DNA of 64,000 nucleotides, taken from assembly GCA_030549335.1 (NCBI GenBank), contig CM060194.1, positions 61,966,547 through 62,030,546 of the forward strand. The letters run 5' to 3'. The DNA comes from Pontederia crassipes (taxonomy: Eukaryota > Streptophyta > Magnoliopsida > Commelinales > Pontederiaceae). A program made the translations under genes and the position numbers. Of this stretch, positions 12,292-24,549 are shown piece after piece; position 1 is the first letter of the stretch; each line of letters opens with the position of its first letter. Below the pieces are notes generated by a model. That model was not told the origin of the DNA. It did no database searches and saw only the letters and a list, made by a program, of their open reading frames with translations.

Positions 12292-15200
12292 ATGTTTGTT
12301 GCAGTGTTGGTTGAAAAAGTATCCACCTTGCATGATGAATTCAACTTTGAATTGGATAATTCCATCACCTTTTAAATTCACTCACTTGTTCATGTAGCAT
12401 TACTTCAGCCGCAACAATAGGAAACATGTTTGGCCAGGTAATTGGTAGAGATGCAATTAACCTATTATTGCAAACTTGGAATTGAGAAAATCCATGTCAC
12501 AGGTTTTCATCCTTGGCCTTGCTTTTCTCATATAAAGTCATTACTACAGGAAAAAAAACTGATTCATTCTGGCTTGTAGTATGTTCGTTCTTGGACTATA
12601 TTGTCAAATTTCTGATATCTGACTGCAAATGCTTGATCCACACGAAATCTTAGTTTGGAATTCAACAACTTATAATCCATGGAAATTTGTTTGAGATTCT
12701 TGTCACATGCTATCAAAATTCATGGAGATTTGTTCTGACGTCCACATGTCTGTTTCTTTTTTCTCATTCAAGTCCTGACTTAATAGAAAAGTAGGAAACA
12801 ATCCTCAATTGTCATTTAATTAACAACCAAAGCATGTCTGTGCGAATGATTCTGCCCATCACCGGAGACAAACTCTTTCTGATCAGCTAATCAATGAAGA
12901 AATTTTTTCCATTAGGGAGCAGGTTATTTTGGTTGCAGCACTTTGCTTGTTTGCTAGAATAGTTCCGCTGAAAAGTTAAAAACAGCCGTTCATGTTGAGT
13001 CTTATCAAGTATGAACTGCTTTTATAGTTTTTATTTATTTATCTTACTAGGCATTTCTTGATTTAATATTTTTGTATGCATCATATATTTTTATGTTGGT
13101 CCAATAGTCCAATATATGTGTAAAAAATAAACCTAGGAGTTTACCCTCATAATTTTCTTGGATGGTTCCTTTAGGCTGTCTGAACACAAACATTATCCTT
13201 TCACTTCAGTATCAGCTTTCTATCATGGTAATGGATGCTTTTCTCTTCATGCAGCACTTTCCAGACTATCAGAGCAGCGCTAATAGAAAACCATTTTGCA
13301 TCTAAATCATGAACTTTCTTTAACTAAGAGCTTTAGATCATTTATTTCTCTTTCCTTTTTTTGTGAAGAAATCCTGCTAACAGCCAAACATGGTTGGTTG
13401 ATTGAGAAATTAAAAGCCGTAATCAATGAGAGTAATTGCTTTTAGACTCTCTCAGTTATCTTTTGTTTTCTGATACAGTTGCTGTGCTTGACACTCGAGA
13501 AAATACCTGTTACAAAATTATGCATATCCCAAAAGTTGGAGACCTTCTCAAATTACAACTCAGTCCTGAATTCAGCATGATTTCTCTGAACGGACAAAAA
13601 ATATTGAGCAGAATATTTATATCAATATGACCAGATCACATTATTGAGTGGAACTAGTTAGTTGTCACCTTGACATGACTTTTCATTTTAGCTTATGACT
13701 TCTGTATTATATGTCTAAAGATAGAGAGCATTGGTTTTTCTGGCAAAGGAAATTTGACTTGGTGGTTATTCCTCTAAAAATAGAAAATTGGACCTACCAT
13801 TAGATCAGCTGAATCAAGCACATACAGAAGACATATACTCCATTTGCCCTATACTCTGACTTACATTAAATGCCATTTATAGGTAAAATCCAACTGATTA
13901 AAAAACCAGAAGCAATCTTATCTCTTTCTTGATGACTTGTATATCCCACATAGTCCGTGTACTAATTTGAACTGCTTTCATTTCAGATGTAACTTTTAGT
14001 ATTTGTACAGTTATAGCATGTACCATGAGAAAGTGATGTGCCTTATCCCAGCTAGCCAAGAGAAGCTGATCCATTGACCTGTAACTGAAGCCATCTGTTG
14101 GAGTTTGGTTATGGCGCACATGCATATAACAACAACACTATGCAGTGCTTAATTTACCATTACCATTTCATCTTCTTGCAAGATCAGTTCTTGTATTTGG
14201 CACTGGTTATTCTCTAGAATTTGCTTTAAGAAAAGTGCACTTCTTCTGCATGCAGTTGAGGGTTGCACATGAGGGCCGTATTGATCCGTTAATTGGTTAT
14301 AATATGTCAACGTTGCTGAAGACAGTGAGATGTATTCGTTTGATGATGACCGGAACTGTGGAGTTTTGGACTGCGCACGGTCCATGTCATGGACATCATG
14401 GAGCAAGCTCTGCTGGTGGCCATGACGTGCGTTGTCACGATATGTGTGTGTGCATGCGCACCTGTCCACGCCCCGATTCAATGCCAACTGGCCGGCGGCT
14501 GCGTGCCGGTCAGGTTCAATGTTCCGAGCTTATCTATCCCAGTGGCTTCTGCAAATTGGCTACTATCTTCTTGGCTACACGATGGAATGGAGCTATCAAA
14601 AGGGATGGGAGTAGAAAAGGACTGGCAGCCCTTGGCGTAGAAAAGATTATCTAATTCAAACATACTGTCAAAAATGGTTCTTTCAAGATGTATGTGTGTG
14701 TGCATATATAATTTTAGTCGTCTGAATTTAAAGCTCTTCACTGCATATTTATTTAAAACTAACTTGCATCCGAAGTACAGATATCAGAATATGTCAATAT
14801 TTTCAATGGCAATTCGAAGAGTTTCCTGTGGGCTGCAGGTCTTCTTTCTGATTCCTTTTGTGTGATGGAAACATAAAACAGTTCCAGTGATGTAACCATG
14901 CAATCAGGTGATCACGCGGATCCTTGTCCTGCAAGTTCATGCTGACTTCTGATTGTAAGCAAGCGCCCAGAAGAATCTCATCGATATAATTTGCCTGCAC
15001 ACATCATGTGTTCACTGTTTCAAGCATCTGTGACATCCGTCATCCTTCCTATTCTGCTGTCACTGCCCCTTCCTGTTTACCTGTTCGCCAAATGGAGGAC
15101 CAAAAGAGAGTGTGAGAGCTGTTTCCTGCATGGCCTCTGCAACTTCTTATGTCGCCCATCCGTTGCTCCATGCTTATGCATGCATGCCCCACAAGTTTGG

Positions 15201-15627
15201 GACTTGCATGGGACCATTACCAATATTCTTGCTCATGTGCCGGTGGCATGGCACGCCTCGAGCAATCAGAGGTCTGCCAGATCTCATGGTTCCATTGTCT
15301 CTCAATCACTCACTGAGCTGTGCATGCAGAACACTCGCAGGGCCCAATCATAAGCAAGGGGTACCCAGCCAACACACAGATTGAGTAGCTACTTGGGTAT
15401 AAAGAACTAATTAGGTCCACATATTTCAGAAACTTATTTTCAGATGCACATTTATATATCTCAAATATTCTGATTTATTCTTTGATAAATTTTGTTGGCT
15501 GTATCCAAAACAATCAAAAGATTTTAGCTTGAGGAGGCATAACCTTCTTAAAATTCAGATGATATCTATTTTGGAATGAGTCCACTAAAAAATGTCATAA
15601 ACATACATACTTTCTTAGACTACAAGC

Positions 15628-15708
<81 letters not shown>

Positions 15709-16782
15709 GAGAGAGAGAGAGGCTGTCTTAAGTAATGTAGTTTAGGAATTGGTTCCAATGATGGGATATATAATTATAGGAAGATGAGGTTGCGATATCT
15801 TTCAAGGAAAATTAAGCTGGTGGACTGAATTTGAAGTCCCACACGTAACAAATATACTAAGAACCCAAGTAAAGCATGGAAATGCCATCGAACAGGTCTA
15901 CTGCTACTACTTAATTAATTTGTGGAGGTGGCCGCGTGTGCAAAGAGCAACTCTATATATCTACACATCTGATATAGGAGAAGACTTGCGCCGTGACCAG
16001 CCAACAATAGCTGCACGTCAACCGCTTGCCTTGTGCAAAACAGCATGACAGCAACCAAAACATAAAAAGAACAGGCTGTTTCAGTACTACTTAGCAAAGA
16101 ACAAGAAGCAAACTTTAAATCCCCAAAGACTTTGTTCTTAGATGGCCTAGCTAGGAGATTAGATTAATTAAGCAAATCAATAGGATTATAGGGTTTAGGA
16201 GGACAATTAAGGCACCTAATAACCATGCTCACCTGCATGCTTCGGTCAGCATCTGAATTAAACAAGAGCTATACGATATCGAGTTGGCGTGTGGTTCGCG
16301 CTGCATGCGAAAGGTGGGCTTGACTTGGGATGATTGGCCGAACCACCGGCCACATCAGACGCCCGCCGGCGAAGGCGAAGTCCCCAACACTTTGGAACAG
16401 GATTACTTCAGTTATTTATTGTTTTCTTTTCTAGCGATTATAAAAATTTAAGGGAAGGCAGGGAAATTGCTACAAGCATTTCATTCCTCTTATGTCACCG
16501 AAGAATTGCACAGCGAACTGTTTCTTTTATAATAAGCCTTGAGAGGGTTTGACTTGGTGAATGGTGGACTTCTTAAATAATGCATCCTTTTTAAAGTCCC
16601 TCCCGAGCCGTTTTATCTTTTACCTGAAACTAAATGCAAAGCAAAGCCCGGCAGCTCCTTTTGCTAACTCTTGAGAAGAGAGAGAGAGAGAGGTGAAAAA
16701 AAATCAAATATATACCTTCATCTAGCTGTCGTCTTCATTCTTGTTCCCTGCAACAACGATCATTAGTTCAGTGCAATCAGTC
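12292..16782. other. Intergenic stretch, including the NAC promoter
   Basis: No gene can be supported. The notable content is a (GA)n tract at 15629-15721. Overlapping open frames lie at 14145-14654 and 14991-15353, in a moderately GC-rich island (about 14380-15360) that could be a degraded gene or a non-coding transcript. A short (GA)n leader at 16677-16693 lies just upstream of the NAC start codon. None of the frames shows a domain. Confidence 0.4.
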
Positions 16783-18731
16783 ATGAGCTCTCTGAGCATG
16801 GTGGAGGCAGATCTGCCTCCAGGGTTCCGGTTCCATCCGAGAGACGATGAGCTGATATGCGACTACCTGGCGCCGAAGGTCAACGGTGCCGGCGGCCGCG
16901 GCAGCAGCGGCAGCGTCATCTTCTACGGGCACCCTCTGATGGTGGACGTGGATCTCAACAAGTGCGAACCGTGGGAACTCCCTGGTACGATATATGACCA
17001 TATGCACCCAGCTTCTTGTCCATGATCCATTCGAAGCTGGGGAATCGTATTACAGTGGCATTATATGCTTGGTTTGATTCCGCCTCATCGTTCCATTCAA
17101 TCATCGGTATCTTAATTAACATATTCTTAACAAGTCTTCTACCTCGTGGATCTTCTTGCGACCAGTAGCGCATATGTGATCTTATTACATTAACTATTCA
17201 CATTTTTCTTTTTTTCTTCTTTACTTGCACATCCCTTCGTATTTAAACGCCGAGGACATCCTGCAGAGCCATAGTTATACGATGTATATATCCATAATAA
17301 TCTTCCGTGCTATATATTATGTTCGATTCATCTGAGAAGGAAAGAATTGTTCAACATATATGCTGATTTTTCTTCTCATAAGAGAAATTATATTCTGGCC
17401 GATTTATGACCTTTTGATTGATAATAATCGAGTTTACTTTACATTAATGAGCTCATCAAGATCTACAGGCAGCATATTTGGATATGATAGAATCCAGTTG
17501 AGAAGAAGACGAAAAAAAAGAAAAGGAAAACAGAAAAAAATATGGCTTCGCCCAGACTCGAACCGGAGACCTTCAGTGTGTTAGACTGACGTGATAACCA
17601 ACTACACCACGAAACCTTAGATGCCAAAGTGTATGCAATTTTATTTTAAGTAATAATATAATCATGCATGCATATTTTCCACTACCATACGCGTGACAAA
17701 TCGTATGCGAAGTACTCCAATTAGGGATCCTGATCATACTACCGACAATGCATACATCGACCTTCGATTCCGAGCCACACACAAAGGATTCATTTATACA
17801 CGAAAAGAGTAGTCACTCAAAAGATTGGGGGGGTCGTGAAGCTATAAAAAGCGAACTAACACTGATGCATCTGTTGTGTACGTAACATGGAACGGATTCA
17901 GAAGCTGCACGCGTTGGGAACAAGCTGGAGTGGTACTTCTTCAGCCTGCACGACCGGAAGTACGCCACCGGACCGCGGACGAACCGGGCGACGACGTCCG
18001 GGTACTGGAAGGCCACGGGGAAGGACAGGCGCGTCTCCAGGAGAGGGGCCCTCGTCGGGATGAGGAAGACGCTGGTCTTCTACCGAGGGCGGGCTCCCAG
18101 GGGGACGAAGACGGAGTGGGTCATGCACGAGTTCCGCTGGGAAGGAACGACGAGACCAAATCCACCGTCGCCCTTCAAGGTAGGTATATATAATGTGTAT
18201 CTGGTGGTGTTTTCCATGAAAAATGTACGAGCTGACACTTGTTGTCCTCTAATCAAGATGCAGGAAGACTGGGTGCTGTGCAGGGTCTTCTGCAAGAGCG
18301 GAGGCAACTCAGGTAGGCCTAGCAGCAGGGAGATGAGCCTTGATGATGACACCGCAATCTCCTCTCCTCTTGTGGAGAATGACAACACCTACATCAACTT
18401 CGAGCAACCCCCCATTAATTTGGAGGGGTTTGCGCAGGTGCCCTGCTTCTCCAGCAACGCATCACTCCTGCAGCCTCCATTGTCAATCAGGAGCTTGATC
18501 ACCGGGAACAGTCACCTGATCGCCCATTTTGGGACCTTGCCTGAGCTGAGTTCTGTCTTGAATCAGTGCCCGCCTCCTGATCGCAAGCTGCCGAACAGTG
18601 TGATCATGAACCAGTACCTGTCGAGGTTGGAAGGGGAGGCATCAAATGCTGCTGAAGGAACTATGAGCGAAGATAGTGCTGCTGCGCATAGTGGCCTGCC
18701 ATTCACATCCTGGGGTGGCTTCATATCCTGA
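16783..18731 (+). CDS. NAC021-like: NAC-domain transcription factor, NAC1/NAC021-022-like, miR164 target
   Basis: Three exons join in frame: 16783-16984, 17902-18179 and 18264-18731, giving 315 residues. Start: the first in-frame ATG is at 16783; a second is at 16798. The NAC subdomains appear in order: A ([23 protein letters not shown]), B ([14 protein letters not shown]), C ([20 protein letters not shown], then [15 protein letters not shown]), D ([22 protein letters not shown]) and E ([13 protein letters not shown]). The intron positions inside the NAC domain are those usual for the family. The C-terminal half is a divergent activation region containing [11 protein letters not shown], encoded by a miR164 complementary site, and ending in SWGGFIS. 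By family the protein is a nuclear DNA-binding regulator. NAC1-clade members act in auxin signalling and lateral-root or organ-boundary development. First-exon codons are very GC-rich compared with the flanking DNA. Clade assignment rests on the miR164 site and motif layout. Confidence 0.93.
17534..17540 (-). terminator. RNA polymerase III oligo-T terminator of the tRNA-Val gene
   Basis: On the minus strand seven consecutive T residues begin two bases after the tRNA discriminator base. This is the usual spacing of a Pol III terminator and argues that the tRNA gene is a real transcription unit, not a remnant. Confidence 0.8.
17543..17616 (-). tRNA. trnV-AAC: tRNA-Val (anticodon AAC), antisense in NAC intron 1
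   Basis: The minus strand folds into a complete 74-nt cloverleaf without CCA. The acceptor stem GGTTTCG pairs with CGAAGCC (one G-U) and the discriminator is A. The D arm contains GTAGTTGGTTA. The anticodon stem TCAGT/ACTGA encloses loop CTAACAC, so the anticodon is AAC, reading GUU and, after A34 editing, other Val codons. The T arm is TCCGG-TTCGAGT-CTGGG. Two bases of the T arm and B box differ from the usual TTCGAACCCGGG, introducing G-U pairs, so expression may be somewhat weakened. An oligo-T terminator follows directly. The gene sits inside the 917-bp first intron of the NAC gene, transcribed against it. Confidence 0.93.
18433..18453 (+). promoter_or_regulatory. miR164 target site in NAC exon 3
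   Basis: The 21 bases read CGCAGGTGCCCTGCTTCTCCA. The published miR164 (UGGAGAAGCAGGGCACGUGCA) pairs with 19 of 21 positions. The mismatches lie at the miRNA 3' end (positions 17 and 21), while the seed and the cleavage position 10-11 are perfectly paired. It encodes the QVPCFSS segment, at the same place in the protein as the known sites in NAC1 and CUC2. Confidence 0.9.
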
Positions 18732-19555
18732 GTTGGTTGATGTTGCTCTTTTATTTTATTTACTCATTTTCATTTCTTTTTTAAGACTTGATTGAGTTGC
18801 TGTTTGATGTTGTAAATATGTGTGGCCATTGCACTGCATGCACATGAATTGTGTGCATTTATTTTATTTTATTTTTGCACCTTAATGTTGTACTTGTACA
18901 TATGTCTCTGATTGGTAAAGCCGAATTCTCAACGCAACTTGTTTCTGTCAGATTTTTATTCTAAATCCGCATGGCTTAGAGAAATTACAAGCTCTCAGAT
19001 CATTTCCTGTACAGATGGCTAGCATGAATTAAATATCAAAGTCTTACATATAAAGTTCTAAGTTCCTTTGCTATAGCGATTGCTTCACTCAACTTAAATG
19101 TTAATTATGAAATGCCTATAACTTTATCACATGAAAGGAGCAGATTTTCACAACTCTTTAGTGGGATTATGTCCTGGTAGTCTCAAGATTTATTCATATT
19201 ACTATCGTCAGAACACCAAATTAGTCGAGTGTCATATCATTATCAGTGTTAATAGATCTCGACCCTAAAAGCAAATTTATGTATAATCTTGTTGTTGTCG
19301 GCATAATTTCTTGCCTCATCTTGTTATAATATGATAAGAAAGTTATAATGAATCAGAAGAGAGAGAGCACCATTTTATTGACATTCATATACATCACTAT
19401 AACATTCATATACATCATTTATATAGTTTTGATAGCGAGTCACACATGTAGAGTTAAAGTTTGATTGTTAAAAGTATGATTAACATGGTGTCACTAAAAG
19501 TTTTGATACAACCAAAAATGTTACTTAAACCCTATACATACATACATACATACAT

Positions 19556-19601
<46 letters not shown>

Positions 19602-19636
19602 ATTAGTAAATTTTAATATGAGGAAGATGTATATGT

Positions 19637-19964
19637 TGAGCATTTGGTGTAGAACGGATTTAGACATTGATTTTGTTTACATTAATAAAATAAGTATTTA
19701 TTAATTTAAAGTATGTGTTAAATAGTAAATATGATTAATATCAAGATCTGATGATTATGATCAAAGTTATTTTAACAAATATGATTAATATAACGGTTAT
19801 AATTTATTTAGCCTTAAATGATACTTTTTTATTATCAAATTATATCAATAAATATATATTATTTCATATAAGGAGTATATCATTAATCTAATCATAAAAT
19901 ATAATTATTAAATTAATTGAATAATGAGAAATAAGTGTTCTACACTAAGGTGTAGAACGTAGTG
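19637..19964. mobile_element. Possible MITE with GGTGTAGAAC ends
   Basis: TTTGGTGTAGAACGGATT at about 19641-19658 has an inverted counterpart, AAGTGTTCTACACTAAG, at about 19932-19948, followed by a second GGTGTAGAAC. The interval is very AT-rich and has no ORF. I cannot identify a clean target duplication, so the element's true ends and class remain open. Confidence 0.35.
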
Positions 19965-20027
19965 CTTTACATACTCATTAATATCTTTTAATATTATTCG
20001 CTCCACCCATGACACTTTCGTTGGGTG

Positions 20028-20430
20028 CAACGGTGTTTGGATTTGGATAATTATCCATGGGGTATGGACGATTATTCTAATAGATAAATATTTTTTAGAT
20101 TCAGTATAGAATAAGCACTATTCCAATGTTTAGGACATATTTGGCCCTATTTGATTGAAGAACAACAAGAATAAACTCTTAATCCAATCAATTTTGCCAA
20201 ATAGGTATGCTTTTTGTTTTGCTGGGATCCACAGCAATAAATGTGGAAAGAAACAAAAGAGTTGTACCATTTTAATAGAATAAGAAGTTATTTTATGAAA
20301 CAGGAATTTGAAAGTTCAATGGAATTAAGAGGATGGAAGTAGAGATGAATTAAAGTATGATAATTCAGGAACAAAAAATCTCAAATAAAAAACAACAGAT
20401 TATTTTTACATTTGCATCCAAACACCATTG
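20028..20430. mobile_element. Possible MITE with GTGTTTGGAT inverted ends
   Basis: CAACGGTGTTTGGAT (20029-20043) and its inverted partner ATCCAAACACCATTG (20416-20430) match at 14 of 15 positions around about 400 bp of non-coding AT-rich sequence. Such GTTTGG-type ends are common in plant hAT- and Harbinger-derived MITEs. No convincing target duplication is visible. Confidence 0.45.
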
Positions 20431-21656
20431 GAATAAGAACAAAGAAAGAGACAATTTGAATTCTTATCAGCTAACTTGTTTTCTTCATTGGAATCTAGAA
20501 AACTAGGAATTTAATGTTCATACCATTTGTAGAACAATGGAGAGCAACATTTTTTCTTTCTTTCTAATTTTTAAAGAATTGTACAAAATAATTTATTCTC
20601 ATGCATTTTTGTTCTTGTCCGAAGAGTATTTTAACACTTTACCAAACAGGACATTTGAGAATAAGAATGAAAATAGAGTTTTATTCTACTTTATTATGTC
20701 AAAAAAAGTGAGTTGCTCTACACTAATAACAAAGAGTAGACTTATCACTTTTAAATGTTAACAATATTTGTTTAGATATAAGCAAAAATACTAGAATTAA
20801 ATATTCTTGTTTTAGATTTCAAAAAATAATTATTCTGGTAAAATAAATATTCTTATCCCTAAAATTTTTTCCAATACCTTTTTGAAAGCTTAACAAAAAT
20901 AAGACGGAATAAGACTTTGTTTTAGCCTTTATCCCTAAAAAATGACGATGTCTACAATATATTTATTTCTTTATCATACATTTAACTTTGACCCTTGGAT
21001 ATTTTTAGAAAATCAAAACTCAAGAATTAAATGACACACCCTAAACCTCATCTTCTTCACATCCTCATTTGATTTTGTAAAAAAAATGTTTTAAAGTTTT
21101 AAAATCAAATAGATAAAACGTTAACAAGAGCAAAAATGTAATACGTGATAAAAAAAATAATTATATTTTAGCCTTTTGATGTTAAGCAAAAATGTTTAAA
21201 AAGTTGAGAGGTAAATGTATAATATTAAATTTATGTCATAAAAATCAAAATAAATTTTAGTTTAGGGGTGAAAATGAAATTATGTCTAAGAAAAATGTTA
21301 TTTTTTCATACTGTGAGCATAATTAATATTCTCTTCATATATAGATATCAATTCCACGTGTAACCCAAGATCAATCCTAAGGAAATAAATATGAATAAGA
21401 ATCAAAAGGAAAAAAAAAACTCATAACATAATTCAAAATAGGTGTGCTAGAGCTCTTTCTAACAAAAACTAGTGCATCACACAGAGTTCAGCACCAAACT
21501 ATTAATTTACAAGTCATAATACATGTGACACCACCAACACATGTTGACATTTACTTCCATGACTCTCAACACCAACAAAATGGAGGCTTGGCCTGTGGAT
21601 CACACATTTTAGAGGATATGCTGGCTGCTTCCCTGGCTGTCATGATAAACGATCAC

Positions 21657-21832
21657 AATATGAAAATTAAGTTTCACATGTTTTTTTTCCTTTTAGAGAG
21701 GGTAAATGATCCAACTTTGAAAATTAAGTTTCACGTGTTTTTTTTCCTTTTAGAGAGGGTAAAGGATCCAACTTTGAAAATTAAGTTTCACATGTTTTTT
21801 TCCTTTTAGAGAGGGTAAATGATCCAACTTTT
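21657..21832 (+). repeat. Threefold tandem repeat, about 60-bp unit
   Basis: Three nearly identical copies run head to tail. Each contains GAAAATTAAGTTTCAC, then RTG, an oligo-T run, CCTTTTAGAGAGGGTAAA and GATCCAACTTT. Copy-to-copy differences are one or two bases plus variation in T-run length, which implies recent expansion. Confidence 0.9.
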
Positions 21833-22242
21833 TAATGGGGGCAAGATCTAATGGGCAACTATGTTTCACATGGTTGTTGAAAGGAAAATGTCAAAGAAAA
21901 AGCTTATTTATTCATTGGATAGCATTTGCTTATAGATAAGATAATTTTTATTTAATTTTTTAAAATTGTTAATTAAGCTTCAACCTTCAGTACTAGCACC
22001 TAACTTAATAGATTTACATTTCGAATCTCATTACTTAATTCCTAACTGCAAGGATTTCAAACTCAACGAAGCTAATCATGCAAGCAGAAGGAACGACGAC
22101 CAGAGGTACTTCAAGTCTTGAATTTCCTGAAGAATTCAAAGTTCATGATCTTATATTAACATTGGACAAGCAAGAAAGTACAAAATATTCTCAATGTTTA
22201 AATACAACAAAGTATCCATCATAGGAAGTGAAGATTTGTCGT

Positions 22243-23640
22243 TCATGTTACAATTCTAACATCTTTCTGATTTTCAACATCGTTCACATCAATAGCAAAA
22301 TTTGCCTTGTTGTTTCGTTCTTCAGGATCTGATTCCTCATCCTCCCCTAGCTTTCTTCCAGAGCTACCTTCTACCACCAGAGCCGCATTTTTCTCCCTTG
22401 TATCCACGTTTGCCTCATCTTCTTCTTCTTCTTCTTCTTCTTCATTTTCTTCACTTATCGCTCGAGGACCAGTAGAAATGACAGCAGCTCGGACGAAGGC
22501 CTCCATGATGGACTCTATAGGGAGGGCACAATCCTCAAGTCCGGCATCCTCCAGTCTTGGTGGTTGGATGGTGTCTGCCTCCTCCGGAATTGTGCATGCT
22601 TCTTCATCTTTTCTGGCCATCCCTTGCGTCCACAATACAAAAGGTTATGGACAAAGCTCGAGCATCTCAGTTTTTGCTCTTTTTGCCAAAAATGATCCGA
22701 AAATGCAGCATAACATCTGCAGATGGATAGTGGACAATGGTACTCATAATCATGAGGCAGGGGGATATATTACTGGTTTTTGAAGAATAATTGTCTATAC
22801 CACTATGTGGCTTGTATGAGATTCTGAGCACACAGGTATTCTGTATATATCTTTTGAAAATGATAGTTTTCCTCTATAAATTGATGAACCAAATGACAAG
22901 AACATACTGAGAAAATAGGGCATTCTTATCATGGTTTCCCTTCGTTGTCTGAAATAGAATACAAAAACTTAAAAGCATGGGTTGAGCTACTTCATTATGT
23001 TAGTACCATAATAAAGTTATCTGTAAATTGATCGCACTGATCCAAAAGCAAAATGTTAATGCAGTAAGCATCCATTCAAAGCTGACCCTTTGGATCATTG
23101 AAAACAGAGATCGGCAAAATGTCGCGGATATCATGTAATTCATCCTGTTCAATGTAAATACGCCGGGCATTATCTGCCAAAATCCCTAGATTTGAGTCGT
23201 GCATTACAGATCAAACTACTAATTTTATTTTGCAGCTAAAACCACTCTACATAAGACGGGACAAAACTAATGAACTGTGGAAAAAGATACCATTTTTCTT
23301 ATCAATCTGGGATCATAAACAAAAAAGGATAAGAGAGAAACAGATATCATTGTGTTAATCGGAGCAAGCAAATAGGTGACAAGAAATTACGGAGAGAGAG
23401 CCTAGGGAAAAAAACGGACTCACCTGTTGCGGAAGAGAGGGCGCGGCACAGAGGAGGAGCACCGGAGAAGGAGGGGAACGGCGATGAGCCTCCCGACGAG
23501 ATCACTGGCGGCGGGGAGCACGGCTACGGGTTTATATTTTAGGGCGTCGAAACCTTTTGGCCTCCTTTTTTTAGTTGCATTCCGTAGAATGAGCGATGAT
23601 GGCAAATTAGTAGTTATATGCCGTCCCAAGCCCTTTTAAA
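22243..23640 (-). CDS. Uncharacterised acidic protein (exon 2 clear, exon 1 unresolved)
   Basis: The supported part is a last exon at 22243 to about 22640. It reads GMARKDEEACTIPEEADTIQ, PPRLEDAGLEDCALPIESIMEAF, then a run of eight glutamates from an in-frame GAA/GAG microsatellite, ending at TGA 22243-22245. The front half looks like real conserved coding sequence and the tail is acidic and low-complexity. A probable first exon lies at about 23425-23630 (LPAASDLVGRLIAVPLLLRCSSSVPRPLFRN) and ends in a strong GTGAGT donor. It resembles a mitochondrial or plastid targeting leader. However, it has no in-frame ATG, and the only nearby acceptor (CGCAAG|GG) does not keep the frame. A missed small exon, a non-AUG start or decay to a pseudogene are all possible. 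It is divergent from the AS8-like gene. I do not recognise a function. Confidence 0.45.
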
Positions 23641-24549
23641 GACACGCAAGAAGAAGTCGAGGAAGGGACAAAAAGCGACACCAAAAAGCGAGCTGAGGGA
23701 GCACAAAAAGCGCAGATGGATAGACTTCGTATGGGTCTCTTTGGCAGGTCAATCTTTCTTAGATTCTTCCTCCCTCTCCTCCCTCTCTCTCACTCTTTAT
23801 GTCCCAACTCGGATCGCAGCCCAGCGAGTTCGATGGCAACAAAAATTTGGTAAGCATTCATCTGGGTTTCTATCTGCTTGGATTTCGTCTTGCGATCGAA
23901 CTTTTTTTTTTGCTCGGTTTGTTTCCTGAAGCTGCTCGTAGATCTCTCTTTGGCATCAAGATATCAGTAGATTGGTGTGACTGTTGTTGTCGTATCAGAA
24001 GTAGCAGTGTGTGGTGAATATACTGAGATTTTTCCTTTGGTTTACTGCATTAATGGTGGTAGATAGGAAACGTTGCCTCTCTTTTTTCCTCTTTGTTTCC
24101 TGAAACTAGCGTTGGATTTGAAACTTATCAATACAAAAGGTTGTTAGTTATTGTTTCTCTCATTTAATTTCAGTCCACAGCGTTTTTGTGAGTCGCACTT
24201 CTGGTATTTGATTTTTTGACTCAACTGAAAGGGGATCTTAGAAGTAAGCTGCATACCACTGTTTAGTATGGTCAGTGGTTTTGAAGGAATCAAGATATGT
24301 ACACGTGATGGATGATCTTGTTTGAACATCAATTTGGCAGTGAACGCAAGAGCGAACAGTTCGTTCTTGCGTGCTATCATACATCACTTATGTCTGCGTC
24401 CCATCTTTCACTGTTATGATATGTTAACTGCTTAAAATTATAATTGTTTAATGTGTTGAAATGTCACATTGATAATTGTTCTATGTTGAAATTCATTTTC
24501 ATTTTATCTTAGCACGAATGTAAGACTTTCACTTTTACTGCAGTTCCTC

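Larger units (their letters stand above)
18732..22242. other. AT-rich intergenic stretch with small inverted and direct repeats
   Basis: After the NAC 3' flank I find no gene. The stretch contains a (CATA)n/(CA)n/(TA)n compound tract at about 19536-19600, two MITE-like inverted-repeat units and a threefold tandem repeat (listed separately). The 121-codon plus frame at 21444-21809 is built largely from that tandem repeat and is not accepted. Confidence 0.5.

Noticed and set aside
14145..15384. Cluster of overlapping open frames, considered as a gene or pri-miRNA
   Set aside because: Frames conflict on both strands, no protein family is recognised, and no known mature plant miRNA sequence was found by eye.
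22307..22783. 158-codon plus-strand frame with a poly-Ser tract
   Set aside because: It is the antisense shadow of the acidic minus-strand exon; the Ser run is the complement of the Glu microsatellite.
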